From: Tetrahymena thermophila SB210
Lineage: Eukaryota > Ciliophora > Oligohymenophorea > Hymenostomatida > Tetrahymenidae
Length of the DNA stretch: 64,000 bases
Assembly (NCBI RefSeq): GCF_000189635.1
Contig: NW_002476192.1
Coordinates: 1-64,000, forward strand
Direction: 5' to 3'
Each line of letters begins with the position of its first letter. Position 1 is the first letter of the stretch. Shown here one piece after another: positions 12,001-24,948 of this stretch. Position numbers and translations under genes: made by a program. The notes under the pieces were generated by a model that saw nothing but the letters and a program-made list of their open reading frames with translations, searched no databases and was not told the DNA's origin.

Positions 12001-14232
12001 GATTAATAAAACAGCCAAAATAGCTGTTTGAGTCCTGATTTTGGGGAGAAGTTTAATAATTAAAACTTAAATGGAATCGGAGAATAAAAAAGCAACAACA
12101 ATAATAACGGCAATAATGCTAACAACAATAACAATAACAATAATAAAAGCTTTGTTAGCAGTGCTTCCAAGAGCTATCGTCCCTTCAAAAGCTATATCAA
12201 AAAACCTAACACTTGGTTTAACTTAAAAAGCATCCCTGATTCATAAATATATGTATAAATACTTCCTTAGAAACAAAAAATAGTAATATAGAGCATTTTC
12301 ATTAATATCTAAGATGATTTCCACTCAGATTCATGCACTAATTTTGAATCTTTCTATTAGCTTGATGACATTTTAAATAGCCTCAACAACTCAGAATTTA
12401 ATGACCCAAGAATAAAATTAATTTTAAAAAAATTATACTCGAAAATAAACTCTTTTAATATTGAAGAAAAAGTATCAATTGAAAATCAAAATACTTAAAT
12501 AGAGATGTTTACTTAAAATCATAGAGAAAGATTTACTTCTACTCCTGCTATAGGAGCTTCATAAAAAAGCAGTGTTATTATGAGATAGACTGCAAAGCTT
12601 AACTAATCTAAATAATTATCTAATAATTCCCCAACTGCACTTTAAAAACAACAACTTGAATAGTAGTATCTTAAAAATCTTCTTCATGCCACTCCAGCCG
12701 TGACTAACATAGATGATTGGGATTTCAATGTTTTTGAGCTTAGGTCTGTAGAAGAAAAATATACAACTGCATGGAACATTTTATAGAGGGCTTAGTATTT
12801 CGAATCTTGTTCAATCCCAGAAGATGTTTTTGCAAACTTTGTTAAAGAATTATAAAAATAATATGATATAAAAAATAATGATTTCCATAACTTTGATCAC
12901 GGTGTTTCAGGTATTTTAATTTAATAATTTTAATTAATAAATAAATAAATAAACATTCTAATTTAATAAATAGTTATGTAAAGCTGCTATATGCTATCTA
13001 AGTGTTAAAGAGCAACATAAGTATTAAAACCAATTGATATATTTACAGTTATACTTTCTGGTCTTTGCCATGACGTTGGGCATACAGGAAGGACCAATAA
13101 TTTTGAAATTTCAGTTTAATCAAAGCTCGCTATTAGATATCACGATAAATCTGTAAAAAAATAGTTTAAATAATAAACTAATAAATATATTTATATATAT
13201 TTCTTATAAAAAATAAAAAGGTTTTAGAGTAACATCATCTTGCAACCACATTTAAAATTATGAAATAGTCATTAGATTATAACATATTGCAAAATTTAGA
13301 ACCAATCACTTATAATCAAGTGAGAAGATCAATGATCTCAAATATTTTATACACAGACATTAAGTAACACTTTAAACTGATTCTAGATTTTGAAACATAA
13401 TGGAAAAATTACGATGAATAACTAAAAACTACAAGTAAAGTGTTATATTTAATTTTAAATTAAATTTAAATTAATTGTGTTTATAAGCAGACAGTGAAGG
13501 AGAAATTGATCTGTTAACTGGTATGATTATTCATACAGCAGATTTTACAGGGGCAGCTAAGCCATTCCCATTATCAAGATAATGGTCAGAAAAAGTCAAT
13601 AGGGAATTCCATAATCAAGTAATATAATTTATTTTACAGAATTACATTTTATAAATTGATGTAAAATATTATTATAATAGTATATTGAAGAGGGCAAGAG
13701 AGGTGTAGAGTAGACATCATTTATGAAAGATTTAGATATACTCCATGTAATGGCAAAGGCTGAAAAAGGTTTTCTTAGTGTTATAGTCCTTCCTCTATGG
13801 AAGTCTTTAAATGATTTCTATAAAGGAGAGCTTAACACTTAAATTGAATATTTAACTGATTCTATAAATTAATGGGGAGAACTTTCATAACAAGTTCCAC
13901 AATAAGCTTCTCAACCTTAGTAAGTAAGTTAGAATAACGAAGAGAAAGTTAATGAAGCCTGTGAAGACATAAAACAAATAGAATCTTCATCTGAAAGTGA
14001 TGATGATGGAGATATAGATGTAGATGTAGATGTAGATGAAGAAAGCAATCTTCAAAAATAACAACAACAATAAAATGAAAATATTAAAAATGCTTCTGAT
14101 TATGAAGAAGACAAAAACTCTAATGAAATAATTTTTGAAATGGACAATGAAGAATCAAACGAAAAATTAAATACAATAAATTGTGAAGATTCTGAAAACT
14201 AATAACCTTCAGATAGTTCTCCTCACTAATGA
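9072..14232 (+). CDS. 3',5'-cyclic-nucleotide phosphodiesterase, class I
   Basis: Hydrolyses cAMP and/or cGMP, by family. The C-terminal catalytic domain (about 12700-13830) is clear. It has HNFDHG for the YHN-type proton-donor motif, GLCHDVGHTGRTN for the HD metal-binding motif, then YHDKSVLEQHH, and HTADFTGAAKPFP for the second metal aspartate, so all metal ligands appear present. In the nucleotide pocket the usual SQVGFI motif reads AEKGFL, giving Glu (GAA, 13762-13764) for the normally invariant Gln. The long N-terminal half has two stretches that may be divergent GAF domains (about 10060-10620 and 10980-11400), as in PDE2/5/6/11, but this is weak. A Q/N-rich linker (about 11820-12180) precedes the catalytic domain, and an acidic D/E/N-rich tail (from about 13970) follows. 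Introns interrupt the whole gene, for example after FFIE at about 11417 and at 12908-12972. Start MEDIKQRISQTEP at 9072; stop TGA 14230-14232. Confidence 0.9.
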
Positions 14233-15079
14233 ATGAGCAAATGAAAATTAAATAAATCGCCAAAATTTATTATTTTAAATTAAAAGGACAGATAACATGA
14301 CAGTTTCTAATTTAAATCTTTGACTGTCTGTCTCTCTGTCCTTATGAATTTGTATAAGAAGTTTTATATTTTAAATAACTATTAAATAATTTTAATGAAG
14401 AGGTAGATTTAAACGGTCTTATAATACTCACAAAATAAAATATATTTAAAGTAGCTAATATTAAAAATATTTATTTACTTTTATTATTAAGTATAAATTC
14501 AATCATTGATTGCTTCTTTGAATTAATTTTTCTAAAAATTATTTAAGTTCATTTATAAATATAAATTAATTTATGTATCTAATATTATCTTATTATTTAT
14601 TAATTATTCATTTTATTTATTATTATAATTATACTATTTGTTCATATTATATTGTTACATATATTTATACTTTTCTATTTTATTGATACACTTCAAAAAT
14701 TTTCAGAAGGTTTTTATAACATAAACATTAAATTGATAAAATATTAATTAATAATCTCTCTTTTTACTTTCTTTAACAATTATTATTATCTTAATATATT
14801 TTAATGTTAAAAATAGCTTTTCAAAATAATAAATTTATTAAAATGAAAATAATTTTGCTTTTTTTTTTTGATATTTAGATAGAGTTGTTTTTTAAGAAAC
14901 TATGAATTTTTTGAGCTTAAATGATATTTATATCAAAAATCCTTTTTTCATAATAGAAAACTGCGTAATTTGGTAGGCCTAACTTGTTCTATATTTAAAT
15001 AAATTATTTATAATAATATATAAATGTTAGTTTAATTTATTTATTTGATCTTTGACTAATTTTTAAAGTATTAGTTAGG
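14233..15079. other. Intergenic region, no gene seen
   Basis: About 850 bp of AT-rich DNA between two same-strand genes. No sustained frame, RNA gene or repeat was recognised. It presumably holds the 3' end of the phosphodiesterase gene and the promoter of the cyclic-nucleotide-binding gene. Confidence 0.6.
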
Positions 15080-18000
15080 ATGAACTTATAAAATAAATTC
15101 TGTGGTTTAAGAAAAGCAAAGACTTACATTTTAAATATTCGAGTTAATGACAATCAATTCAATATTTTAGATGTAATTAAAATAAAAATACTTTTGAATG
15201 GCTTATATTTATATTACATGAATTACACAAGCTATTAATTTATAGAACGAGACTCTGTTTACTTTCTTACATATAAATATTAAACAAAATACTATTTTTT
15301 TTAATATTTATAAAATTTATTTATTTTAACAATCAGCAACTTCAAAAAACTAAGAAAATGAAAAAGAAGAATACTATTGACTCTAAAGTAATTATTTACC
15401 GCTTTCATACTTGTGGTGTTATTAGATATTTTTTATAAAGTTATTAGAAACAATTATTGCTTAGTTGAAAAATTAATAATTATAAGATTCAGATTCTCCT
15501 TTAGGAAGACTGTTAAGTCCTTAGAATAGGAAAAACAAATTTTCATAAAACTTTATCGATGAAAATCAGTTAAAAATATTTGATTAAATGTCATGTCTAC
15601 CTTTTCTTAAGAGGTTCATTAATGTTTACTTCATGGACAGTAGAATTTTGAGCTATTATAAAGTAAATTAAATTGAGAATTTTAATTATTTTTAGACTTG
15701 ATCAAATATCTTGACATACTATTCTCATTTATATTAATAAAAATTTGCAAAAAAGTTAATGTTTTTATCGATAACATATCTTTTTCATGTTTTGGCTGCT
15801 TGAGAATATTAATTTATAAAATTATTTATTTTTAATTTTGCATACAACTAGTTTATGCGATCTCTTAGATATGTCAAACTGAATAAAGGATCTTTAGTAA
15901 TTAAATAAGGAGACTAAATGAATAGAAATATTTATATACTGCTATCAGGTTCAGCTGTTGAACTCAAAAAAAATTAAAATGTTTTCAGTGAGAATATTAC
16001 AAGAACAGGAGTTAAAGATTAGTTTGAAATAAAATAATATGCCAGTTATATAGACTCTATATCAAAAGAAAATTAAGAACTGTACTTAGAAGGAGATGAA
16101 ATAGTTAAATTTTTAAACGAGTATGGTCCTGATTTTACAGAAATTGATATTGGTGAAGCATCAGGAGAAAGTGTTTTATATGAAAAGGGTCCTAGAACAT
16201 GCACTTTACTAACCATTACTGATGCTGAGTTTGTCACTTTTGATAAAAATACATTTTGGAAATTATAAGCACAAAACAACCTATAAAAAAAAAAGATCAA
16301 AGAAATAATATAGAAAGCTATCAATATAAATTATGATATCTATAACTAAAATACTATCACTTAAATCGTATCCAGTTTTTAAGTAATTATTTATTTATTT
16401 ATTTTTATGATTCTTTTTTATAAAAAACCTAACTAACTTTTAAATTACATTAATAAATATAGCTTCAGAAAATTTAGAAAGATGAATTCCTTTTCGAAGA
16501 AGGAAGCATAAATGAAATAGTATATATTGTTTAGGGATCATGTGAGATATAAATGAAGTATTTCATTAAAAAGAATTTTAAGAAATCAATTTCAAAAGAT
16601 CTAAAAGGTACTCTTGTGATAGAAAATTTAACAAGTAATTAAAATTAATTTTATTTAATATTAACAATTTATTTTTATTTTTTTTTAGATGGGATATTTT
16701 TTGTTGGAGATGAAATCATTTTCGAAAGCTGGAAGAAATATAAGTATTCTGTAAGGATTACAGCTAAAAATAGCATTGTATACTCAACAAATATTAAAGA
16801 TATAGAAAAACTCTATGACTAAGCCACTCTTAACCATATGAAAGAAGAATATTTAAGGAAAATGATAGTTTACAAAAGATTATATGATAAAAAGTTGTAA
16901 GATATCATTTAAGATAGTAAAAAAAAGGCTGAAACTGAAAAAATGTCTAATAACTCTAGCATAATTAAAGGAAATAATGATAATTAAGATCATGCTAGTT
17001 CATAGAACTCAAATAGAAAATAAAATACCTTAAAAAATTTTATCAGCTAATCGTAAAACAAAGAACAATGCTTGAATTTGAATTCTTTTCTTAAACAAAA
17101 AAGTAAAAAGAAAAATAATTTTGATGAAATTTTATACCAAGTGTAAAAAGATAAGCTTTAAACTAAATATTTAGAATAAAACACAATAATTAGAAATTGT
17201 TGCTTTTAAATGTAATAGCCTACTTATTATACTTTTCATAGATCTTTAACATTTTAACCTGAAACGTAAGAGCTAGAAAAAGTTAATTAAAACTAAATAA
17301 GCTAAAAAAATACTTTGAATCTTAATCTTTATCAGTAGATTTTTGATCAGAATCAATTACAGAATGAAAAACTTATGAGACAGCACTCTCTGGAAAACAA
17401 AACTGTTTATAATAATTTGATAGCAAATCATCTTGAATAAGAAGAGTGGTTTCCATAACAAAATGATAAAATATACCTAAAAAAGGCTAAATAGAGATCA
17501 ATTAGAATCAGTCCTGAAGGAACACTTTTATAAAAATTAGATTCAAATTAATACACTTAAGAACCTATCAGTCAAAAAAGTGCTTTTTATTCAAACTAAA
17601 CTGATTCATTTTAATTAAGCCAATCAAAAATTATTGATGGAAATGAAGAAAATAATTCAAATAACAATTCATCAAAATAGAGTTCTTATGAAGAGAGTCC
17701 CTACTAAGCATATGTATCTCTAATGTCTTCTGAGGTCAAATAATAAACAAACTTAGATAAGTAATACAGTTAGCGTTAAAAAAGCTATAATGACTCGAAA
17801 AAAGCATTAAATTTCTCTTCATAAATGCAGTTTTATTAACAAGAAAATATCAATATTCAAGCTAAAACATTACCCAATTTGATGAGAAATAAAAATACCT
17901 AGAAAGAAATTTTCTAGTAAGGTGATATATAAAATTAAAAATTGTAAGGACTGTAAACCAAAGTTTCAAAAGAAGAAACTATTGAAAATAAATAATTAAA

Positions 18001-18562
18001 TAAGTAAAATGAAATATAAATGATAACAACTTAAATAAATAATTATTACTCTGAAAACAACAAAAACAATCAAAATGATTTAAATGTATTTTCTAATTAA
18101 AATGATAATAAGCTAAAACTATTAAGCTAAAGCTTAAATATTGATCAAAACAACAAAACTTAATAACAAATTGAATATTCTTAAAATATTAACCCAATAA
18201 GTACAACTAAATAAATACCTATCCTCAGTAATACGGCATATAATTTATTTAATATCAGCAAATCATTTTCTTTAGAAAAGCAAAATAATTTCAATAATCC
18301 TTTGAATTGCTAAAATTTGTCAGAAAGTTAAATTTTCTTACCTTTTTCATAAAAATAAGAGAGGATTAAAAAGGGATTAGTTTTATCAAGAAAAGACAAT
18401 TAGAATTTCTATGATGTTGATTTTAATTTAAGAATGTCATCTGCTAAATCAAGAAGAATTCATGACTCAAGTCCTGAAAACAAAGATACTTACTATGGTA
18501 TAGCATATAAAAAAAGGATACATTTTTAAAAAAATGTGTAATTTACCCAGTAAAAAGTATGA
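15080..18562 (+). CDS. Protein with two cyclic-nucleotide-binding domains and long Q/N-rich tail
   Basis: Likely cAMP/cGMP effector. The start is MNLQNKFCGLRKAK at 15080, with introns near 15169-15340, 15390-15437 and 15661-15851. The first CNB domain (about 15600-16300) has LNKGSLVIKQGDQMNRNIYI, then ILLSGSAVEL. Its phosphate-binding cassette reads IGEASGE...GPRTCTL, keeping the Glu and the Arg that normally hold ribose and phosphate. The second CNB-like domain (about 16470-16830) has FLFEEGSINEIVYIVQGSCE, but its cassette (VGDEIIFES...YSVRI) lacks the usual Arg and may not bind ligand. The remaining roughly 500 residues, to TGA 18560-18562, are low-complexity, rich in Gln, Asn and Ser. No kinase or channel segment is visible, so this is neither a complete PKG nor an ion channel. 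Its neighbour upstream is the phosphodiesterase on the same strand. Confidence 0.85.
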
Positions 18563-19398
18563 ATCAAAAAATATTATATTACTTTGGTTTATATTAGAAT
18601 TATCTATTAAAAATAAAACTTTACAATAAACTCAAATAAATTAAATAATAATTATATATAAAAAATGTAATAAAAATTATCATTCTTGGTATTTTGGCTT
18701 TTGTTGGATTTAATTTTGTAGCTTTAAGCTTTCTTAAGTCACAAAAATATAACTATTATTTTTAAATAAAAAGTAATTCTAAGAATTTTAAAGTATTTAT
18801 TGAGAAAAAAAAAATTATCAGCAAATTAATTAAAATTATCTTGATGTACAAATTTATGTAAATTCTCTTGAACAAAAGATGATGATTAGAGTGTTCAAAA
18901 TTATTTAACTTAATGAGCTTTTTAAAAGTATAGTAATATTTATTTTTTTTTAAACTATTAACTTTTAATCGAAAAATTTTATTAAACATTTTATTTTTAA
19001 TCCCAAGCTTTTTTAAAAAATAATTTTGAATTTAACTTGACTTTAATAAATTATATGAGAAATAAAATTAAATAATTAGAAAAATAAAGATTTTACAATT
19101 TTTTGAAAACTAATTTTTTGTAATAAGTTGTTTCTGAAGTTATTTTACATGAGTTACAATTTTGAAAAAGAAAATTTTTTAATATTGAAATACAAGAGCT
19201 TAAGATTTTATTCAAATAGTTCAATATTGAGTATAATGGTCAATAATTCTCATAAATTTTGTGATTAATGTCTAGATTGTGATCAATATTTCATTGAAAG
19301 TAATTCATAAATTGTTAAAAAAATTACCCTCGAGTTTATAGTAAGTAATTGAAAATTAAGGGAAAAAAACTAATTGAGTAACTAACTGTTTATTTATT

Positions 19399-19445
<47 letters not shown>

Positions 19446-20040
19446 TTTTATCAATGCAAATACTAATTTTTTTTTTCTTTATTTTTATTTTACTTTTACT
19501 TTTATATAAAATAAAAAAAATATTATTTTCAATAAATTTTTAGTTTTTTTAAATATAAAATGATAAAATTATTTTTCTTTTTTCATTCAAAATTTACAAT
19601 TTGTAATAATTTTTACGAATCAATTACATATATTATCTATTAAAGCATTAAATATAGTTTTCATTAATTTTCTTTAAAAAAAAGAATTTTTTAAACAAAG
19701 TAAATCAGTAAAATACTTTTGTTTATGAAATATAAAAGTACAGACATTATAATTGAATAACTCAAAAATTAGCTAAAATTTGATATATAATAATATTCTC
19801 TTTAAAATATAGTATTTATTTACTTTTTGAAATAATTTTAAGGTTTATATGCCACTCTCTAATCTCATCTCAATTCACTAATTTAGTTAGTATTTTACTT
19901 ACTTATTTGCTTACTTATATATTGAAACCTACTAATTCATTGTAATCAATACATAAATAGATTTTATTTTTATTTTTTAATGTTAAAATATTGAGTGTGT
20001 ATTAATCTCTTAAAATCATTTTAAAGGTATTTTTGTTTGT
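18563..20040. other. Intergenic region between convergent genes
   Basis: About 1.5 kb of AT-rich DNA separates two convergent 3' ends. It contains long T and A runs and the TTTA microsatellite at 19390-19450. No sustained ciliate-code frame was seen. A standard-code minus-strand ORF at 18762-18989 is all Leu, Ile, Lys and Phe and looks like chance. Confidence 0.6.
19390..19450. repeat. TTTA/ATTT microsatellite
   Basis: About 15 almost perfect tandem copies of a TTTA tetranucleotide over 61 bases, with one TTTTA irregularity near each end. A simple-sequence repeat in intergenic DNA. Confidence 0.95.
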
Positions 20041-22597
20041 TCAAAATCCTAATTAAACTGTTCCACCATTGTCGATCTTTTTAACAAGCAAATCAATAAA
20101 TTCATTTTGTGAAATCTTTTATTTATTATTTTAATTAATTTAAATATATTGAAAGCAAAATTAGTATTTTACCTTTCCATCTCCATTTTAATCGCATTCC
20201 ACCAAAATTGAATTCCAAGTAGCATCATCAATATTGCTTCCACCACCTAAAATATTTTATAGCTCATGTCTATCAATAAATCCATTTCCATCCTTTTTTT
20301 ATTTTTAACAAGAATTATTTTTTAAAGTAGATATTTTTATATTTTACAGTGTCAAACATTTTAAATGCTTTTTCAATTTTATTCTTTGATAAAAGCTTTT
20401 CTCTTTGCATGGCTGCTACAACAAATTCTTTTTTTTATAAATTAATTATTATTTTATATTTAATTTAAGTAAAACTTACCTGTGCAATCTACTTTTCCAG
20501 AAGAATTTACATCGATTTCATCGAATATTTTATTAACAAACTCTTCTGCTTAGGCTCTGTCTTTCATAACCTACAAATAACCTTTTGATTAAAATTGAAT
20601 AATTAATTAACTCATATAATAAATACATCATTTAATTATTTATACCTTCAACTAATTCGTGCTTTTCTAGCAGTCCATCTCCATTTTGATCCAAACCTTT
20701 GAAAGTTTTGAGCAGTTCTTCTTTTTCTTACTAGCTAACTATATGTGTAGCTATGAAAGTAAGAATAGATGCTCTTAATTTATTTTTAGAATGGAAACTT
20801 CCTAAATTAGTAAGGACTTTGGTATTAAGAGGGTTCTTTGAAGCATTTTTTTAAACCCACACATCATCATAAGCCTATTAAGCAGTAATTCTTTCTTCAG
20901 GATTTTTCTTCAACATTCTTGAAATCAAATCTTTTGCTTCTTTGCTGATACAACTCCATTCAGTATCTACAATTTAAAAAAAATAAAATTTATTAAACTT
21001 AAATTTTTCTTTTCATTTATTGGATTTTTTCATATAAAATAATAACAGAGAGTTAGAAAAATTTGTATAATTTTTAAGTAAGTTTAAAAAATTTTTCATA
21101 ACTTATTATTGAGTTAGTTAACTAAAAAATAAATTACCTTCAAAAGTAAAATCATCCTCAGCAACACTCTTGAGAATCTATTCTTCTGTTCTTCCGTTAA
21201 ATGGTGGATATCCACATAATAGAATATATAAGATAACACCGCATGACCAAACATCACACTTTTAATCATATGATCTTTGTAAAACTTCGGGAGCTATATA
21301 ATATGGCTATTTTTTTATAAAATATTTTCAATAACGCAACAGCTTATTTATTTATTTTCTTACTGTTCCTAATCTTTTAGTCATTTTTTTTGAGGAATCA
21401 AATCTACGGGAGGTACCGAAATCTATAACTTTCAAGTTTGCATTTGGTTTGTTTGAGTCGAATAAAAGATTTTCAGGCTTTAGATCACTAATTTATTATT
21501 AAAATAAAAATGCTTAATTATCAAAATAGTACAAAAAAAAAATTACCGATGAACTATTCCTAAAGAATGACAGTAAACTATAGCAGATAGAATCTATTTC
21601 ATATAATCAGCAGCTTATTTTAAAATTTTTTAATATTACTAATCAAAATAAATGATGTATATTTTGTTTACCTTCCCTCTCAGAGAATTATTCCATCTAT
21701 CTAATTTTTTCGAAAAGTTCTCCTCCACTACAATATCTGTTCAAAAAAATTGTTAGCTTAACAAAGGCAAAAAAAAATATTAATAGTTATTTACTCTGTA
21801 ATAAGGTAGTAATTTTATTCATCTTGATAAAGCTCGAAAAGTTGAATAATATTTGGGTGAGTTAGGGTAGATAAAATATTAACTTCAGCAAACATTTTTT
21901 CTTCTTCTTCCTTTATTATATTGCTTTTTTTAATAGATTTCATAGCTCTTCTTAGACCTTTTTTCAAAGAAAAAGAAATATTTATTGTCTGAAATGTAAA
22001 CTTAATAAATGATTGTTTGCAAAAAGATTTTATTTTCAATTTAGCAATTTGCAGGTAATGTTTTGTTGATCCTTATATTATATTTTTTATAAATTGTAAT
22101 AAATAAAAATACCTGTTTATCTCTATTCAACTAGTCTAACAACACCAAAAGCTCCTATTTTTTAAAATAATATTTTTCAAATATATTATACAAATCTACT
22201 TTGTATTTAAGGAAAAAAATATAAATTAATATCTTGCCATCTTAAGTATGAAACAATCATTTTTTATTATTTATTTGATAAATATGTGTTAGTGCTTATT
22301 CTAAAAGGGCAAGCAATATGCTATGTGGAATAGATAGGGACCATGTTCATTGAAATAAATACTTGTAATACAAAATAAAAATAAGGAAATACCTTCTCCT
22401 AATATAACATTAGCAAATTTATATTCTGAAGAGATGTTACCCGTCCTCAAAATATTGATCTTAAAGGGCAATGTACTTTTAATTTCAGACGTTTCAATTT
22501 TGTTGTCTTGGTACTTGGCTGCAGAGGGATTCTAGTTTGACTATCCCTTTTCTCCGTTACTATTGCTTTTTGAAGATTTACTAGTTGTGCACCCCAT
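20041..22597 (-). CDS. Calcium-dependent protein kinase (CDPK)
   Basis: Ser/Thr kinase that is switched on by calcium through its own EF-hands. It starts with MGCTTSKSSKSN at 22597. Gly2 and Cys3 suggest N-myristoylation and palmitoylation, hence membrane attachment. The kinase domain has HSLGIVHR/DLKPENLLF (an intron splits the catalytic loop), VIDFGTSRRF (DFG), GTPYYIAPEV and CDVWSCGVILYILLCGYPPF, so it is catalytically complete. The junction region (about 20700-20870) is followed by four EF-hands. Their loops include DQNGDGLLEKHE, DEIDVNSSGKVD, DTDGNGFIDRHE and a last one, DQNGDGKISQNE, with calcium ligands mostly intact. About ten short AT-rich introns are present. The stop is TGA at 20043-20041, ending in NGGTVQLGF. 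Length fits the usual 480-550 residues. Typical of ciliate, plant and apicomplexan CDPKs. Confidence 0.95.
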
Positions 22598-23903
22598 TTT
22601 GAACTTTTTATATCTTTCACTTTGTTTTTTTAATATTACTCTTAAATATGATCGTAATAAATGATTTAGTATAAATAATGATTCTTAGATTAATTAAACA
22701 ATTATTGGAGATTGCTTTTATTTTGTTTGCAAAAAAAGTTAAAAAAACCAATATTTATTCTCTTTGTTTAAAAATTAATAAATAAATTAAGAAATTTTAT
22801 TCCAGTTTTAATTTCAATTTATTTATTTATTTGTATTTTACTTTTGTATATTTTGATATTTTCTTAATTAAAATAACGATATTTATTTATTTGCTTGTTT
22901 TATTGATCCTTTCATTGATTGATTTATTTTTTAATGAATTGATTTATATATTATTGAATAAATAGTTAGCTAGCAAACTAGCTAGTAGCTCCCTCTTGAA
23001 TAAAAAAGTGTAAAAAGAAATTCTGGATAATTTTTTAGGATGACGAAAAATATAAGTTAGTTAATTTGAAGTGAAAAAATTTAAATAAATTATTTTTAGA
23101 CAAGAAGTCTATGAAATTTTATCTATACTTTAAATTTAAATCAATAAATATAATTCTCTGAAAATATTTATTTTTCAGTAAAATATAAATAAGTATATAA
23201 TAAATTTTTAACACTATTTACCAAATTAATATATGTACAGATAGGTTATAATTATTCTACCTTATTAGAGTTTTTAAATCTTTATACAGTAAAATAAGCC
23301 AATCATAATCAAGTTAATAAGTGATTGTTTGTAAATTGATTTATACAACGAAATTTAAAATTATTACTGAAATTAAATTGACTCAATTTTTTTCACAAAT
23401 AATATTTTGTGTTAAATTTTAAAACTCAATTTCTATGAAGTAGAGACAAAAATTAATTGTCAAACCAAAATCATAAAACAAAATAATAATACATTCTTAT
23501 TAATTATCTTAATTAAATTTGTTTTCTACCATTAGTTTCTTTTAGTGTTTTAATGCTGTTAAATTGATATTTTTGATTTTTTAGACAAACCAATAAATAA
23601 TTTTGAAAAGAAAATTACTTTTATTTTTTATTTTTTTAGATATTTTTTGAATTGTTTGATTTTAATACAATTTTGTGCAAAAACATTTTAAATAGCTTAT
23701 TGAATTAGAAGTTATTAACTGAAATAAGTTGAATCAAAAAAAGTAATTTATTTACTAATACCACATAAAATTGATTTATGCATTCTGAGTGTATGAAATC
23801 AATACATTAAATGATATAAGCAAAGTAATTAACAATATATATTTATTATATGTTCTATTCTTAATAATGTTTAAGAAACGAACTAATTAACTATTATATA
23901 TAA
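22598..23903. other. Intergenic region, no gene seen
   Basis: About 1.3 kb of AT-rich DNA upstream of the CDPK gene (minus strand) and downstream of the small minus-strand gene. Short tetranucleotide runs occur near 22810-22830 and 22870-22990, including CTAGC-type units at 22968-22988. No frame or RNA gene was recognised. Confidence 0.6.
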
Positions 23904-24384
23904 TCATTAATTCTTTGGAATATTTTTAAGGGGAACACTTCCACCTTTCTTTAAAATTTAATACTCTTCATACAATTATTCAAGTTTATCTTCAACTTCA
24001 AATATTTATTTTTCCATTTGCTTTTCTTTTGTCTTTTCACCATTTGATTAGGCCCAGTAATAATGATGCTATATTATTCATATTTTTATTTAAAATAAAT
24101 AATCTAAAATGATAAAATCAATCAAATTAGAAAACAGATTTATCAATTGATAAGGATGTTTTTAAAAAAATTATTTTGGAAAAATATTTTAAAACATAAT
24201 TATCGATTTATTTTACCTTTAAATTTCTCAATTAATCTCTTAAACGCTCATACTCTTCTTCTATTTCACCTAACTTTTTACCTTTTTTAAAAAACTTGCC
24301 TGCCTTTCCTGTCAAAGACATTCCAACATACAGAGAAACAAATATCATAGCTAGGCCAAAAAATATATATGTTAATTGGATCAT
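23904..24384 (-). CDS. Small single-pass membrane protein with coiled coil
   Basis: Two exons, 24384-24217 and 24068-23904, join in phase to give about 110 residues ending at TGA 23906-23904. It starts MIQLTYIFFGLAMIFVSLYV, a strongly hydrophobic segment that is either a signal anchor or a transmembrane helix. A basic stretch (GKAGKFFKKGKK) follows, then a charged Glu/Lys/Gln-rich region predicted to be helical or coiled coil (IEEEYERLRDQL; EKQIFEVEDKLEQLYEEYQ). The intron has GTAAAA and ATATAG ends. I recognise no family. The membrane anchor plus coiled coil suggests an organelle-membrane adaptor, but that is only inference. Confidence 0.75.
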
Positions 24385-24948
24385 TTTTATTCAAAAAGAT
24401 TTTAGTTTTTTTGCTTTTTTATAATGGCTAGTTGCGTTCAAATTAAAAATTTTATCCTTGCTTTTAAATGTTTAATGCTTTACTAATTATAATTATTATT
24501 AAAAATTTAGAGTTGTTTTTGATTGTACAATAAGTCAAATCAAAAGTCTGTCTATACTCATTTGAATCTACATTTAATTAATTAATGTTACAATATGTAT
24601 AAATGCAGATAGAAAATATTGAGTAAAAAACTTTGAATTTTTTATTAAAATATTTTTCAATTAAAACTAAATAGTAATGTGATACCTTATTTTTTATAAA
24701 AGTAAACTTTTCATTTAAAAAAAGTTATCAAACTGAATAAAAAGCTTTAAAATGATTTATTTGTATTTTTATTTTTGTTGGAAAGCAGTTTACGTGTTGA
24801 ATCCTCCTAAAATTTAATATCCTAATTTTCAATCTTTAAAATTTGTTTTGAAATTAATAGTGTTTTAATTCTGATAATATTTTTAGAATTTATTTACTAT
24901 TTATTCCTAATAGCTACTTTCATTCCAATAAACAAAAAAAAGTTAAAT
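24385..24948. other. Divergent intergenic region
   Basis: About 560 bp between two divergently transcribed genes; presumably both promoters lie here. AT-rich, with no recognisable motif beyond A/T runs. Confidence 0.55.

Noticed and set aside
11537-14232. Separate phosphodiesterase gene starting at the ATG in the MSQKVFVY stretch
   Set aside because: The exon upstream (ending FFIE) splices in phase to ISHYFAKYKQFLLK, which runs straight through this ATG, so one long gene from 9072 is preferred.
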